From: Streptomyces lincolnensis
Lineage (GTDB): Bacteria; Actinomycetota; Actinomycetes; Streptomycetales; Streptomycetaceae
DNA: 64,000 nt
Direction of reading: 5' to 3'
NCBI RefSeq assembly: GCF_001685355.1
Contig: NZ_CP016438.1
Span: 6,572,001 to 6,636,000 of the forward strand
Both the position numbers and the translations under genes were made by a program. Shown piece by piece: positions 40,843 through 48,915 of the stretch (its first letter is position 1; the number at the start of each line of letters is the position of its first letter). The notes under the pieces are model-generated. The model was not told the DNA's origin, did not search any database, and worked only from the letters and a program-made list of their open reading frames with translations.

Positions 40843-41837
40843 GCGGCTTCGGTGGATTCGTCCTGCGCCGGCTCATCGGCGCCCTCGTCACCCTGTTCGC
40901 CATCTCGGTGATCGTCTACGTCGTCTTCTACGTCACCCCCGGCAACGTCGCCCAGATCACCTGCGGTCCGCGCTGCTCGCCCGCCCAGGTCCAGCAGGTG
41001 GCCGAGCAACTGCATCTCCACGACCCGCTGTACATGCGCTACTGGCACTTCCTGGAAGGACTCGTGGCCGGACAGGACTACTCCACGGGCACCTCCGTGC
41101 AGCACTGTTCGGCGCCGTGCCTCGGGCTGTCGTACCAGAGCGACCAGCAGGTCACCGCGCTGATCCTGGCGAAGCTGCCGGTCAGCCTGTCGCTCGTGTT
41201 CGGCGCGATGGTGATCTGGCTGATCCTCGGCGTCGGCACCGGGGTCCTCTCCGCGTGGCGGCGCGGCCGGCTCACCGAGCGGCTGCTGACCGGCATCACG
41301 CTCGCGGGCGTGGCCACGCCGGTCTTCGTCATCGGCCTGGTCCTGATGATCGTCGTCTGCGGGCAGCTCCAACTGCTGCCGTTCCCGCAGTACGTCGCCC
41401 TCACCGACGACCCGGAACAGTGGGCGTGGAACCTGCTGCTGCCCTGGCTCTCGCTGGCCCTCATCGAGGCCGCGGCCTTCGCCCGGCTGACCCGCTCGTC
41501 GATGCTGGAGACGCTGACCGAGGACCACATCCGGACCTTCAGGGCGTACGGCGTCGGCGAGCGGTCGATCGTCGCCCGCCACGCGCTGCGCGGAGCGTTC
41601 GCGCCCGTCATCGCGCTCAACGCCAACAACTTCGGCGGCGCGGTCGGTGGCGCGGTGCTCACCGAGACGCTCTTCGGCCTGCCCGGCATCGGACAGGAAC
41701 TGGTCCATGCCGTCAACGTCGTCGATCTTCCCGTGGTCGTCGGGATGGTCCTGGTCATCGGATTCTTCGTGGTCGTCGCCAATGCCGTCGCGGACATGCT
41801 GTACGCGGTGGCCGACCGACGGGTGGTGCTGGCATGA
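40839..41837 (+). CDS. ABC transporter permease (DppB/OppB type)
   Basis: A 332-residue partner permease with about six helices, opening FVLRRLIGALVTLFAISVIVY and YVVFYVTPGNVAQ (DppB hallmark). The EAA loop is RAYGVGERSIVARHALRGAF, and ETLFGLPGIGQ is characteristic. An unusual periplasmic insert contains four cysteines (CGPRCSPAQ; HCSAPCLG), which could form disulfides. ATG at 40839 overlaps the previous stop (ATGA). Confidence 0.92.
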   Translation: MSGFGGFVLRRLIGALVTLFAISVIVYVVFYVTPGNVAQITCGPRCSPAQVQQVAEQLHLHDPLYMRYWHFLEGLVAGQDYSTGTSVQHCSAPCLGLSYQSDQQVTALILAKLPVSLSLVFGAMVIWLILGVGTGVLSAWRRGRLTERLLTGITLAGVATPVFVIGLVLMIVVCGQLQLLPFPQYVALTDDPEQWAWNLLLPWLSLALIEAAAFARLTRSSMLETLTEDHIRTFRAYGVGERSIVARHALRGAFAPVIALNANNFGGAVGGAVLTETLFGLPGIGQELVHAVNVVDLPVVVGMVLVIGFFVVVANAVADMLYAVADRRVVLA

Positions 41838-43459
41838 GCCTGGTGAACGTCACGGACCTGACGGTCGAGTTCGGGTCCCTGCGGGCCGTCGACGGTCTCT
41901 CCTTCACGCTGGAGCAGGGCGCCGCCCTCGCCCTGGTCGGCGAGTCCGGTTCCGGCAAGTCCACGGTCGCCTCCGCCCTGCTGGGGCTGCACCGCGGGAC
42001 GGGCGCGCGCGTCGCCGGCACGGTCGAGGTCGCCGGGACCGACGTAGCCGACGCCTCGGACGACGAACTGCGGCGGCTGCGGGGCGCGAAGGCCGCGATG
42101 GTCTTCCAGGACCCGCTGTCCTCCCTCGACCCGTACTACGCGATCGGCGACCAGATCGCCGAGGTGTACCGCGTGCACACGCGTGCGTCGCGACGGGCGG
42201 CACGCGCGCGTGCCGTCGAGGTCCTTGACCGGGTGGGAATTCCGGACGCGGCGAGGCGATCGCGTTCCCGCCCGCACGAGTTCAGCGGCGGTATGCGCCA
42301 ACGCGCCCTCATCGCCATGGCGCTGTCCTGCGAGCCGGACCTGCTGATCGCCGACGAGCCGACGACCGCGCTCGACGTCACCGTCCAGGCCCAGATCCTC
42401 GACCTGTTGCACACGCTGCGCGAGGAGACCGGCATGGGCCTGCTGCTCGTCACGCACGACGTGGGTGTCGCCGCCGAGAGCGTCGACGACGTCCTGGTCA
42501 TGCGGCACGGGCGGGCCGTGGAGCGCGGACCGGTCGCCGCGGTGCTGGCGGCGCCCTCTGAGGCGTACACGCGGGAACTGCTGGACGCGGTGCCGCGGGT
42601 GGACGCGCGGCGGGCTCAGCATCAGGTGTCCTCGGTGTCCGAGGCGGCCGAGTCCGGTGAGTCCGGTGAGGTCGTCGTGGAGGCGACCGGTCTGCGGCGG
42701 GAGTTCGGGCGCGGGAAACGGGCGTTCGCGGCGGTGGACGGCGTGTCGCTCACGATCCGCCGCGGCGAGACGCTCGGCATCGTGGGGGAGAGCGGCAGCG
42801 GCAAGACGACCCTGGGCCGCATGCTCGTGGGGCTCCTTCAGCCGACGGCGGGGGAGGTCCGCCACGACGGGCACGCGCGCGTGGGCGTGGATCCGGCCGT
42901 GCAGATGGTCTTCCAGGACCCTGTCTCCTCCCTCAACCCCCGGCGCACCGTGGGCGAGTCGATCGCCGACCCGCTCCGCGCGAGAGGCGAACGGGACGAG
43001 AGACACATCAGGGGGCGCGTGCGAGAACTGCTGGAGCGCGTGGGGCTCGAAGCGGCGCACCACGACCGCTACCCGCACGAGTTCAGCGGCGGACAGCGCC
43101 AGCGCGTGGGCATCGCGCGGGCGCTCGCGGCCGACCCGCGCGTCATCGTCTGCGACGAGCCCGTCTCCGCGCTGGACGTCACCACCCAGGCCCAGGTGGT
43201 CGCCCTGCTCGGCGAACTCCAGCGCGAACTGGGGCTGGCGCTCGTCTTCGTCGCGCACGACCTCGCCGTCGTGCGTCAGGTCAGCGACCGGGTCGCGGTG
43301 ATGCGCCGCGGCCGGATCGTCGAGTCCGGCCCCGCCGACGAGGTGTACGACAACCCGCGCGACCCGTACACCAAGCAGCTCCTGGCCGCCGTACCGGCAC
43401 TCGACCCGGAGGCCGCGGCCCGGCGCAGGACGGCTCGGCGCGAACCCGCCGTGACGTGA
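41834..43459 (+). CDS. Fused double ABC ATPase (DppD-DppF type)
   Basis: A 541-residue protein with two complete nucleotide-binding domains. The first has Walker A GESGSGKST and signature FSGGMRQRALIA with DEPTTALDV; the second has GESGSGKTT and FSGGQRQRVGIARAL with DEPVSALDV. Both end in short oligopeptide-type tails (SEAYTRELLDAVP; RDPYTKQLLAAVP). The two halves drive the importer formed by the preceding genes. ATG at 41834 overlaps the permease stop. A strong hairpin after the gene ends the operon. Confidence 0.94.
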   Translation: MSLVNVTDLTVEFGSLRAVDGLSFTLEQGAALALVGESGSGKSTVASALLGLHRGTGARVAGTVEVAGTDVADASDDELRRLRGAKAAMVFQDPLSSLDPYYAIGDQIAEVYRVHTRASRRAARARAVEVLDRVGIPDAARRSRSRPHEFSGGMRQRALIAMALSCEPDLLIADEPTTALDVTVQAQILDLLHTLREETGMGLLLVTHDVGVAAESVDDVLVMRHGRAVERGPVAAVLAAPSEAYTRELLDAVPRVDARRAQHQVSSVSEAAESGESGEVVVEATGLRREFGRGKRAFAAVDGVSLTIRRGETLGIVGESGSGKTTLGRMLVGLLQPTAGEVRHDGHARVGVDPAVQMVFQDPVSSLNPRRTVGESIADPLRARGERDERHIRGRVRELLERVGLEAAHHDRYPHEFSGGQRQRVGIARALAADPRVIVCDEPVSALDVTTQAQVVALLGELQRELGLALVFVAHDLAVVRQVSDRVAVMRRGRIVESGPADEVYDNPRDPYTKQLLAAVPALDPEAAARRRTARREPAVT

Positions 43460-43535
43460 CGAAACGTCACCGCTTGATCTCTTAGCGCGATCGAACGCGA
43501 ACCGCACGGGAAAGTTACGAGCGTTCACCCCTTTT

Positions 43536-43569
43536 GGTGGCGCGATGGACAACCGTCCATCGCGCCACC
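43536..43569. terminator. 15-bp perfect stem-loop ending the ABC operon
   Basis: GGTGGCGCGATGGAC (43536-43550) pairs exactly with GTCCATCGCGCCACC (43555-43569) around AACC. It lies 77 bases after the ATPase stop and before the glycosyltransferase gene, and so separates the two units. Confidence 0.85.
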
Positions 43570-43649
43570 GCCTTGTCCGCATACGTTCGTCCCGCTGCGA
43601 GCCGCCGAGCCAACGGCGGCTCCCCATACGGGAGATCGGGGGTGCACTC

Positions 43650-45338
43650 GTGCGTATAGGTCTGCTTACGGAGGGTGGCTATCCGTATGTGAGCGGTGAC
43701 GCCAGGCTCTGGGTCGACCGGCTCGTGCGCGGGCTCGATCAACACGAGTTCGACGTCTACGCGCTCAGCCGCAGCGAGCAGCAGGAGGACGAGGGCTGGG
43801 TCCCGCTGCCGCCGCAGGTCAACAGGGTGATCACCGCGCCGCTGTGGATGGCCGAGGACGACGGGGCCGTCCATGGCCGACGGGCGCGCAGACGGTTCGC
43901 CGAGAGCTACGGCGAGCTGGCGGCCACCCTGTGCACAGGGACCTCCGGGGAGCCGTCGGCCGCTGAGGCGGACCGTTTCGCCAACGCGCTGTACGGCCTC
44001 GCCGAACTCGCCCGCGACGAGGGCGGGCTGGTGGGGGCACTTCGCTCCGAGGGCGCCGTACGCGCCCTGGAACGCGCCTGTCGCGCGCCGGGCGCTCCCC
44101 GCACAGCGCGCGAGGCGCGCGTGCCCGATCTGCTTGCCGTCGCCGCGCACCTGGAACACGCCTTGCGCCCCCTCTCGCTCGACTGGTACGAGGACGACGG
44201 CCTCGGCGCGGTCGACCTGTGCCACGCGACCTCCGGCGGCCCGGCAGCCCTGCCCGGCCTGCTCGCGCACCACTTCGCCGGCGTACCCCTGCTGGTGACC
44301 GAGTACGGGGTGCGGCTGCGCACGCACTACCTGAACGCCGCGGAGTCCTCGCCCGCCGTCCGCGCCCTGCTCACCGCCTTCCACGGCAGGCTCGCCGCCG
44401 AGATCTACGGCCGGGCCACGATCGTCACGCCCGGCAACGCACACGCCCGCCGCTGGCAGGAGCGCTGCGGCGCCCACCGCGACAAGCTCCGCACGGTCTA
44501 CCCCGGCATGGACGCCACCCGCTTCGCGGAGGTCGGTGAGTCGCCGGAGTGCGCCGACGCGGACACCCTCGTCTGGGTGGGCCGGGTGGAACCGGCCAAG
44601 GACCTGGTCTCGCTGCTGCACGCCTTCGCGGACATCCGCAAGGAGGAGCCCAAGACCCGCCTGCGGATCATCGGCGCGCCCTCCGGCCCCGAGGGTGAGG
44701 CCTACCTCGGCCACTGCCGGGCCCTGGCCGCCCAGCTCTTCCCCGACGAGGCCGACGGCCCGCACGCCGTTGGCGACAACCCCGTCTCCTTCGAGGAGAT
44801 CGGCGGTCCGGAGCTGCCCACTCTCGCCGACGCGCACGCCGCGGGCGCCGTGACCGTCCTGTCCAGCGTGGTCGAGGGCTTCCCGCTCGGTCTCGTCGAG
44901 GCCATGCTCTGCGGCCGGGCCACCGTGTCCACCGACGTCGGCGCCGTCGTGGAGGTCATCGGCGGCACCGGACTCGTCGTCCCCCCGCGCAACCCACGGG
45001 CGCTCGCCGAAGCGTGCGTGGTGCTGCTGCGCGACCCCGAGCGCCGTGCACGCCTGGGCGCGGCCGCCCGTGCCCGCGCGCTCGAACTGTTCACCGTGGA
45101 ACAGAACATCACGGCATTTCACAGCATTTACCTGGAGATCGTCTCGCGTACCCCCGTCCGCCGCGTCCTCCTCGACGACGCCGGCGAACCCCTGCCCTTC
45201 GCCGCCCCCGCCGAGGCCCACGTCCCCGGCCGCTGGACCGGCCCGACCGCCCGCGTCGTCGCCCGCGGTGGCCCCACCTGGGCCGCGGGCCCTCCGGTAC
45301 GGGCGACCGCCCCGATCCCCGCGACGGAGGGAGCGTGA
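43650..45338 (+). CDS. PelF-like family 4 glycosyltransferase (DUF3492)
   Basis: A 562-residue cytosolic GT-B glycosyltransferase. The N-terminal DUF3492 domain (about 1-290) begins VRIGLLTEGGYPYVSGDARL, close to PelF. The C-terminal GT4 domain has VWVGRVEPAKDL and the donor-binding EX7E at Glu409 and Glu417 (VVEGFPLGLVEAM). PelF in Pseudomonas polymerises an N-acetylgalactosamine-rich cationic polysaccharide. GTG at 43650 is used because the family starts there and GGGGG lies upstream; the frame to 43545 runs through a terminator hairpin. It is coupled to the next gene. Confidence 0.87.
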   Translation: MRIGLLTEGGYPYVSGDARLWVDRLVRGLDQHEFDVYALSRSEQQEDEGWVPLPPQVNRVITAPLWMAEDDGAVHGRRARRRFAESYGELAATLCTGTSGEPSAAEADRFANALYGLAELARDEGGLVGALRSEGAVRALERACRAPGAPRTAREARVPDLLAVAAHLEHALRPLSLDWYEDDGLGAVDLCHATSGGPAALPGLLAHHFAGVPLLVTEYGVRLRTHYLNAAESSPAVRALLTAFHGRLAAEIYGRATIVTPGNAHARRWQERCGAHRDKLRTVYPGMDATRFAEVGESPECADADTLVWVGRVEPAKDLVSLLHAFADIRKEEPKTRLRIIGAPSGPEGEAYLGHCRALAAQLFPDEADGPHAVGDNPVSFEEIGGPELPTLADAHAAGAVTVLSSVVEGFPLGLVEAMLCGRATVSTDVGAVVEVIGGTGLVVPPRNPRALAEACVVLLRDPERRARLGAAARARALELFTVEQNITAFHSIYLEIVSRTPVRRVLLDDAGEPLPFAAPAEAHVPGRWTGPTARVVARGGPTWAAGPPVRATAPIPATEGA

Positions 45339-46627
45339 TGAGCGGCCTCGGCGAACTGGACCGCCCCGGCCCCCCAACAGGCGCCGAGGCCTGGGACGAA
45401 CGGTCGGAGGAGTGGCTCCCGGAGACGACGGACGAACAGGAGTCGGCCGCCCCGGACGTACCCCAGGCGCCCCCTGCACCTGAGGCCGAGCCGACCACTG
45501 GCCGTGCCTCGCCCCTCACCCCCCGCCGAACCGCGGCCGCCGACCCGGTCAAAGCCCTGATGCACCGGCACCGCGACCTCTGCGAACGGGCGGTAGACCC
45601 CCTGGAGATCGCGGCCGGCCTGGAGGCCCACGGCGTCACCGACCGCACCGCGGCCCGCTTCCGCCACCGGGACGTCTTCTCCCTCGCGGAGGAGATGTAC
45701 GCCAGGGTCCCCCGCGACGGCGACACACCGACGCCCCCCGCCCCACCCGAGGCCCCCGGGCCCCGGACCGACTGGGCCCTTCCCGCCCTCCTCCCCGGCA
45801 CGTTCTGCACGGCGACGCTGGTCGGCCTGCATTTCACCCACGGCAGGGCCCGCCTCGCGGTGGCCGCCGTAGGCATCCTCGCCGTGGCCCTCGCCCTGCG
45901 GGCGGCGCTCGCCCGCGGTCCGCTGGGCACGAGAAGAAGGCCCTCCACTCACCGCCCCGGCTCCAGCACCTGGACGTACTGGCTCCTCGCCTACGCCCTC
46001 CTCGGCGACGGCCTGCTCCGAACCGCCCTGGCCGGCGGCCCCGACGGCCTGCCCGACGGCACCCCCGACGGCCCCTGGCCCCTCGTCACCACCCCGGCCC
46101 TCGCCCTCACCTGGGCCTGCGTCCCCGCCGCCTGGAGCGCCCACCTCCTGGCCGTCCGCGCCCGCCGCACCCTGACGGGCAGTCGAGGCCTGGAGGACTT
46201 CGCCGCCTCCGTACGCCCCCTCCTGCTCGGCACGTTCACCCTGTTCCTCGCCGCCCTCGCCGCCCTCCTCGCGGTATCCGGCCCGGCCCTGGACGAGCCG
46301 CCTCCCTACGCCCCGACCCTCACCCTCGGCGCCCTCCTCCTCCTGGCCCGCCTCCTCACCGTCCACGGCTTCACCCACGCCCCGGTGGTCATCCTCAGAG
46401 CCACCGCGACAGCCCAGGCCACCGCCCTGGCAACCGTCTTCGCCGCCCGCCTCCCCGGCTGCGACACCCTGGCCGCCCCCGTCCGCACCCTCACCACCCT
46501 CGGCGGCCCCACCACCATCCAGACCCTCACCTGCGGCACAGGCGCCCTGATCCTCCTCATCCACGCAACCCGAACCCTCACCCGAGCGTCGGCCCACGGG
46601 GGCGCTCCGCTGGGGGGTGCGGTGTGA
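45338..46627 (+). CDS. Polytopic membrane protein paired with the PelF-like transferase
   Basis: A 429-residue protein. A charged cytoplasmic head (1-140) holds a helical motif (MHRHRDLCERAVDPLEIAAG, RHRDVFSLAEEMYARVP), followed by about eight hydrophobic helices, e.g. LLPGTFCTATLVGLHF, LLLGTFTLFLAALAALLAV and TLGALLLLARLLTVHGF. I do not recognise a named family. Its gene overlaps the glycosyltransferase stop (TGATG), so it likely makes the membrane export or anchoring partner, in the position PelG holds in Pel operons, although it is shorter and not clearly homologous. ATG at 45338, or GTG 45335. Confidence 0.72.
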   Translation: MSGLGELDRPGPPTGAEAWDERSEEWLPETTDEQESAAPDVPQAPPAPEAEPTTGRASPLTPRRTAAADPVKALMHRHRDLCERAVDPLEIAAGLEAHGVTDRTAARFRHRDVFSLAEEMYARVPRDGDTPTPPAPPEAPGPRTDWALPALLPGTFCTATLVGLHFTHGRARLAVAAVGILAVALALRAALARGPLGTRRRPSTHRPGSSTWTYWLLAYALLGDGLLRTALAGGPDGLPDGTPDGPWPLVTTPALALTWACVPAAWSAHLLAVRARRTLTGSRGLEDFAASVRPLLLGTFTLFLAALAALLAVSGPALDEPPPYAPTLTLGALLLLARLLTVHGFTHAPVVILRATATAQATALATVFAARLPGCDTLAAPVRTLTTLGGPTTIQTLTCGTGALILLIHATRTLTRASAHGGAPLGGAV

Positions 46628-46660
46628 GGTCGTTGCGTGTCTGCGGCTGGGTGGGGGTTG

Positions 46661-46688
46661 GTCGTGCAGTTCCCCGCGCCCCTAGGGG
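46661..46688 (-). repeat. Dispersed repeat, copy C
   Basis: GTCGTGCAGTTCCCCGCGCC followed by CCTAGGGG; the reverse complement of the element at 8530. It differs from copy D in one base of the core. Confidence 0.65.
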
Positions 46689-46770
46689 GACTGGGGTTGC
46701 CGTGGGGTGGATGTGCGGGTTTCGCCTTCTGGGGTGCCTTGTTCGGTCGTATGGCGGCTGCGGGTCCGTC

Positions 46771-46800
46771 GTGGCTGGTCGCGCAGTTCCCCGCGCCCCT
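46771..46800 (-). repeat. Dispersed repeat, copy D
   Basis: GTGGCTGGTCGCGCAGTTCC followed by CCGCGCCCCT. Same orientation as copy C; both are preceded by a related GCGGCTG-type flank, so the pair may be a tandem duplication. Confidence 0.65.
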
Positions 46801-47093
46801 GAAAGAAGGCGGGTCGCGGTCGCCGTTGGACATGAGACACCGGCTTCCGTGGGCGCTGTCGCCGCCCACGGCGGTAAGGGGACGGGGCGGGGGGTGTCCG
46901 CCCGCAGCGTCCGGCGTCCAACACGCAGCACCTCCAGGCCCGACAGCACCGCCGGACCGAGGACGGAGACCCCCCGCCCCGGCCCCGACCCACCCACGCA
47001 TCCGTAGGCGCTACATCCGCCCCCACCGAACCCGCACAGCGCGCCGCAGGCATCCGGCATCCGCCCCCCTCCGATCCGAAGGAGACCACGCAC

Positions 47094-47135
47094 ATGAACA
47101 CCTCCCGCCCCAAACCCCCGGGAGCCCCCCGATGA
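47094..47135 (+). CDS. 13-residue upstream ORF coupled to the epimerase gene
   Basis: ATG 47094 has a consensus AAGGAG 9 bases upstream, then 13 codons (MNTSRPKPPGAPR) and TGA, which overlaps the epimerase ATG as ATGA. The small ORF has the better ribosome site, so ribosomes may start here and reinitiate at the epimerase. The product is proline-rich; it may have no role beyond translation control. Confidence 0.45.
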   Translation: MNTSRPKPPGAPR

Positions 47136-48112
47136 GAGTCCTGCTGATCGGAGCCAACGGCTACATCGGCCGCTACGTCGCCGACCGCCTGCTGGCCGAC
47201 CCCGCCGTCCAGCTCACCGCCCTGGGCCGAGGCGACGACGCCGACGTCCGCTTCGACCTGGCGTCCGGCAGCCCCGGCGCCCTCACCCGCTTCCTGGACG
47301 CGGTCCACCCCGGCGTGGTCGTCAACTGCGCCGGCGCCACCCGGGGCGGCGCCCGCGACCTCACCCGCCACAACACCGTCGCCGTCGCCACCGTCTGCGA
47401 GGCCCTCCGCCGCAGCGGCTGCGGCGCCCGGCTCGTCCAGATCGGCTGCGGCGCGGAGTACGGCCCCAGCCAGCCCGGCTCCTCCACGGCCGAGGACGCC
47501 GTCCCCCGCCCCGGCGGCCCGTACGGCGTCAGCAAACTCGCCGCCACCGAACTCGTCCTCGGCTCCGGCCTGGACGCGGTGGTCCTCCGCGTGTTCTCCC
47601 CGGCAGGCCCCGGCACCCCCGCCGGCTCCCCGCTCGGCCGCCTCGCCGAGGCCATGCGCCGCGCCATGCAGTCCGGCGACGGCGAGCTCAAGCTCGGCGG
47701 GCTCGGCGTCCAACGCGACTTCGTGGACGTACGCGACGTCGCCCGTGCCGTGCACGCCGCGTCTCTCTCCGCCGCGCAGGGCGTGATCAACATCGGCTCG
47801 GGCCGCGCGATCCGGCTCCGCGACGCCGCCGGAACCCTCGCGCGGGTCGCCGGATACGGCGGCGCCCTCCACGAACTGGACGGCCCGCCAGGCCCGCCAG
47901 GCCTGACCGGCCCGCACCTCAGGCCGACGATCGGCCACCCCCGCACCGAGTCGGACCACACGGCCCCGGTCGCGTACCCGTACCCGGACGGCTGCGGCAG
48001 CTGGCAGCAGGCCGACGTGCGCACCGCACGCGACCGGCTCGGCTGGCGCCCCCGGATCAACCTCGAGGAGTCTCTCGCCGACATCTGGATGGAGGCGGCG
48101 TGCCGCATCTGA
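47132..48112 (+). CDS. NAD-dependent sugar-nucleotide epimerase/dehydratase
   Basis: A 326-residue extended short-chain dehydrogenase. The NAD-binding motif is IGANGYIGRY (6-15) and the catalytic pair is Tyr131 and Lys135 in PYGVSK. The Ser/Thr that completes the triad in GalE-like enzymes (before the YG motif) is Cys106 here (QIGCGAEYG). RDFVDVRDVARAV and WRPRINLEESL are usual in UDP-sugar epimerases. It likely supplies or converts a UDP-sugar, e.g. UDP-GlcNAc/GalNAc, for the PelF-like enzyme, by context. ATG at 47132 with GGAG 7 bases upstream. Confidence 0.83.
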   Translation: MRVLLIGANGYIGRYVADRLLADPAVQLTALGRGDDADVRFDLASGSPGALTRFLDAVHPGVVVNCAGATRGGARDLTRHNTVAVATVCEALRRSGCGARLVQIGCGAEYGPSQPGSSTAEDAVPRPGGPYGVSKLAATELVLGSGLDAVVLRVFSPAGPGTPAGSPLGRLAEAMRRAMQSGDGELKLGGLGVQRDFVDVRDVARAVHAASLSAAQGVINIGSGRAIRLRDAAGTLARVAGYGGALHELDGPPGPPGLTGPHLRPTIGHPRTESDHTAPVAYPYPDGCGSWQQADVRTARDRLGWRPRINLEESLADIWMEAACRI

Positions 48113-48852
48113 CCAGCGCGACAACGATCACACCCCGCACCGAACTCCGCCCGGGCTTCGGCGTCCCGGGCCTCGCCCACCCCCTCGTGGCCCCGGCGGA
48201 GTGGGGCGAACTCACCCGCCCCGGCACCCCTTTGCACTGGGTCGTCCTCCGCGTCGGGGACGACGGCCCCGGCAGCCGCCCCGACCCGCACTGCCTGGAG
48301 GCGGCCGGACGCCTGCGCAACGCGGGCGTCCGGATCCTCGGCCACCTCGACACGACGTACGGTGCCCGCGCCTTCGGGGAGGTGGTCTCCGACGCGCACC
48401 GCTACATCGACTGGTACCGGGCCGACGGCTTCCTCCTGGACCGCTGCCCGTCCGACCGCGCCGCGCTCCCCGAGATCCGCCGCACGGTCACCACGCTCCG
48501 CGCGCTCCGGGACGACGCCCACATCGTCCTCGGCCACGGCATCCACCCGTATCCCGGCTATGCCGAGACCGCCGACCAGTTGGTCACGTTCTCCGGTCCG
48601 TGGAGCGACTACCGCTGGTCCCAGGTCGCCGAGTGGACCGCCGACTACCCGCCCGACCGCTTCTGCCACCTGGTCCACGGGGTACCGGGCCCCCACTTGG
48701 AGGAAGCTCTCCGCATCGCCCGCTGGCAGGGCGCCGCCACCATCTACTTCACCGACCGCACGGACCGCTCCGGCCGCGGCGGCCCGTGGGAGACCATGCC
48801 CGGCTACTGGGACGACATCGTCTCGCGGATCGGAACAGGTGTCTCGGAATGA
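48100..48852 (+). CDS. Spherulin-4 (GH135-type) family protein
   Basis: A 250-residue TIM-barrel-like protein of the spherulation-specific family 4 (Pfam spherulin-4). Conserved segments are VVLRVGDDGPGSRPDP, RILGHLDTTYGARAFGEV, IDWYRADGFLLDRCP and VLGHGIHPYPGY. The fungal member Sph3 founded GH135 and cuts galactosaminogalactan. No signal peptide is seen, so it may act inside the cell or be exported in a non-classical way. GTG at 48100 overlaps the epimerase end by 13 bases and has GGAGG upstream. The acidic residues of HLDTTYG and GFLLDRCP are candidate catalytic groups. Confidence 0.83.
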   Translation: MPHLTSATTITPRTELRPGFGVPGLAHPLVAPAEWGELTRPGTPLHWVVLRVGDDGPGSRPDPHCLEAAGRLRNAGVRILGHLDTTYGARAFGEVVSDAHRYIDWYRADGFLLDRCPSDRAALPEIRRTVTTLRALRDDAHIVLGHGIHPYPGYAETADQLVTFSGPWSDYRWSQVAEWTADYPPDRFCHLVHGVPGPHLEEALRIARWQGAATIYFTDRTDRSGRGGPWETMPGYWDDIVSRIGTGVSE

Positions 48853-48871
48853 AAAAGGGCATGGCACTGTT
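48846..48871 (+). promoter_or_regulatory. Sigma-R consensus promoter for moeZ
   Basis: GGAAT (48846-48850), exactly 18 bases, GTT (48869-48871), a perfect match to the sigma-R consensus. It overlaps the stop codon of the spherulin-4 gene. Start of transcription near 48879 leaves about 37 bases before the moeZ GTG at 48916. The S. coelicolor orthologue (moeB) is listed among sigma-R targets in published work as I recall it. Confidence 0.8.
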
Positions 48872-48915
48872 ACGGGGAGAACAACCGTAATGATTGACCG
48901 ACCAACGGAGTCCCC

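Larger units (their letters stand above)
46628..47093. other. Spacer with two dispersed repeats and a hairpin
   Basis: No gene is supported in these 466 bases. They contain two copies of the GGGGCGCGGGGAACTGC repeat about 117 bases apart, a hairpin CCGTGGGC/GCCCACGG (46847-46854 with 46864-46871) and, near the end, AAGGAG (47079-47084) serving a tiny coupled ORF. A promoter for the epimerase genes may lie here. Confidence 0.5.

Noticed and set aside
41078..43627. 849-codon minus-strand frame
   Set aside because: Antisense to the ABC permease and ATPase genes, with no domain of its own and crossing a terminator.
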